A DNA stretch of 28,060 bases from WHTX01 sp038255145 (GTDB lineage: Bacteria > Actinomycetota > Acidimicrobiia > Acidimicrobiales > CAIXPF01), in the NCBI GenBank assembly GCA_038255145.1, contig JBBSLP010000076.1:1-28060 (forward strand). The letters run 5' to 3'. Positions within the stretch are counted from its first letter, which is position 1; each line of letters starts with the position of its first letter. Both the position numbers and the translations under genes were made by a program. Positions 27,855 through 28,060 of this stretch are shown piece after piece. Below the pieces are notes generated by a model. That model searched no databases. It was not told the DNA's origin and saw only the letters and a list, made by a program, of their open reading frames with translations.

Positions 27855-28060
27855 GTGACGCACGACACATCAGCCCCACACCGCAACGCCAGGGTCGGGC
27901 GAGGTCGCACCGCCCCGCTGGTCGGGGGCCTCCTGGCCCTGGCCACCGTCGCCGCCTCCTGCGGTGGGGCCGGTGCCGACGAGGGCACAGCACCCCGGCC
28001 ACCATCGACCAGGGGGTCAAAGCCGGGATCATGGCGCAGCTGTCGGGCTCGTCGACCACG
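27855..28060 (+). pseudogene. Second Liv-type binding lipoprotein, frameshifted and cut by the window end
   Basis: From GTG 27855 the frame encodes a basic N-terminus, a hydrophobic stretch LVGGLLALATVAASC with a lipobox-like end, and GGAGADEG, matching GGGGDDEG of the first copy. After about 27990 the match continues only in another frame: TIDQGVKAGIMAQLSGSSTT, against TVDEGVKAGIQQQLSGPGSATT in copy one. One added base between 27981 and 27995 would restore the frame with equal spacing. This fits a one-base deletion, either real or an assembly error. The upstream ATG 27798 is an alternative start. The window stops before the binding fold. Confidence 0.75.

Overview
The window is very GC-rich, with G or C in nearly every third codon position. 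It carries the actinobacterial cell-envelope signalling cluster fhaA-fhaB-pstP-rodA-pbpA-pknB plus crgA. This gene order, the high GC, the frequent GTG starts and the many -10-like boxes placed 6-9 nt before start codons point to an actinomycete. My best guess is an Acidimicrobiia-type lineage, because pknA is missing from its usual place and many genes are uncharacterised. The class assignment is inference; the phylum is well supported. I see no phage, transposon, CRISPR array or rRNA. There is one tRNA gene, tRNA-Leu(CAG).

Layout. (1) 1-2343: the 3' part of a divergent ROK-like gene that begins in an 18-bp tandem repeat, then a 60-codon gene behind two perfect palindromes, a zinc-ribbon protein and a small membrane-anchored protein. 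(2) 2434-5229: a membrane HD-GYP protein with a predicted extracellular cadherin/Ig-like tail. (3) 5286-8092: a double-length family III CoA-transferase whose first half seems to lack the catalytic Asp, followed by a small uncharacterised gene. (4) 8120-9745, minus strand: a winged-helix (AlkZ/YcaQ-related) protein, a small acidic protein and tRNA-Leu. (5) 9857-17885: the envelope cluster. PknB (kinase plus four PASTA repeats) and PstP (phosphatase) form the phosphorylation switch. FhaA and FhaB read phosphothreonine. RodA and PbpA polymerise and cross-link peptidoglycan. CrgA is a divisome membrane protein. (6) 18062-21945, minus strand: a stand-alone molybdopterin dehydrogenase large subunit, a thiolase, and a membrane/zinc-ribbon protein set 3 nt after the thiolase stop. 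(7) 22172-28060: a branched-chain-amino-acid-type (Liv) ABC importer in the order livG-livF-livH-livM, an unusually long lipoprotein binding protein, and the start of a second binding protein that is frameshifted relative to the first.

How they fit together. Region 5 is one functional unit for growth and division control. Regions 3, 6 and 7 suggest uptake and CoA-dependent breakdown of a small organic acid or amide-type substrate: an importer, a CoA-transferase, a hydroxylating Mo enzyme and a thiolase. The substrate cannot be read from the sequence, and the functional link is inferred only from proximity.

The points most worth a second look are the HD-GYP/cadherin fusion, the asymmetric CoA-transferase fusion, the N-terminal module shared by both binding proteins together with the frameshift in the second copy, the structured leader of the liv operon, and the recurring leaderless-promoter layout.
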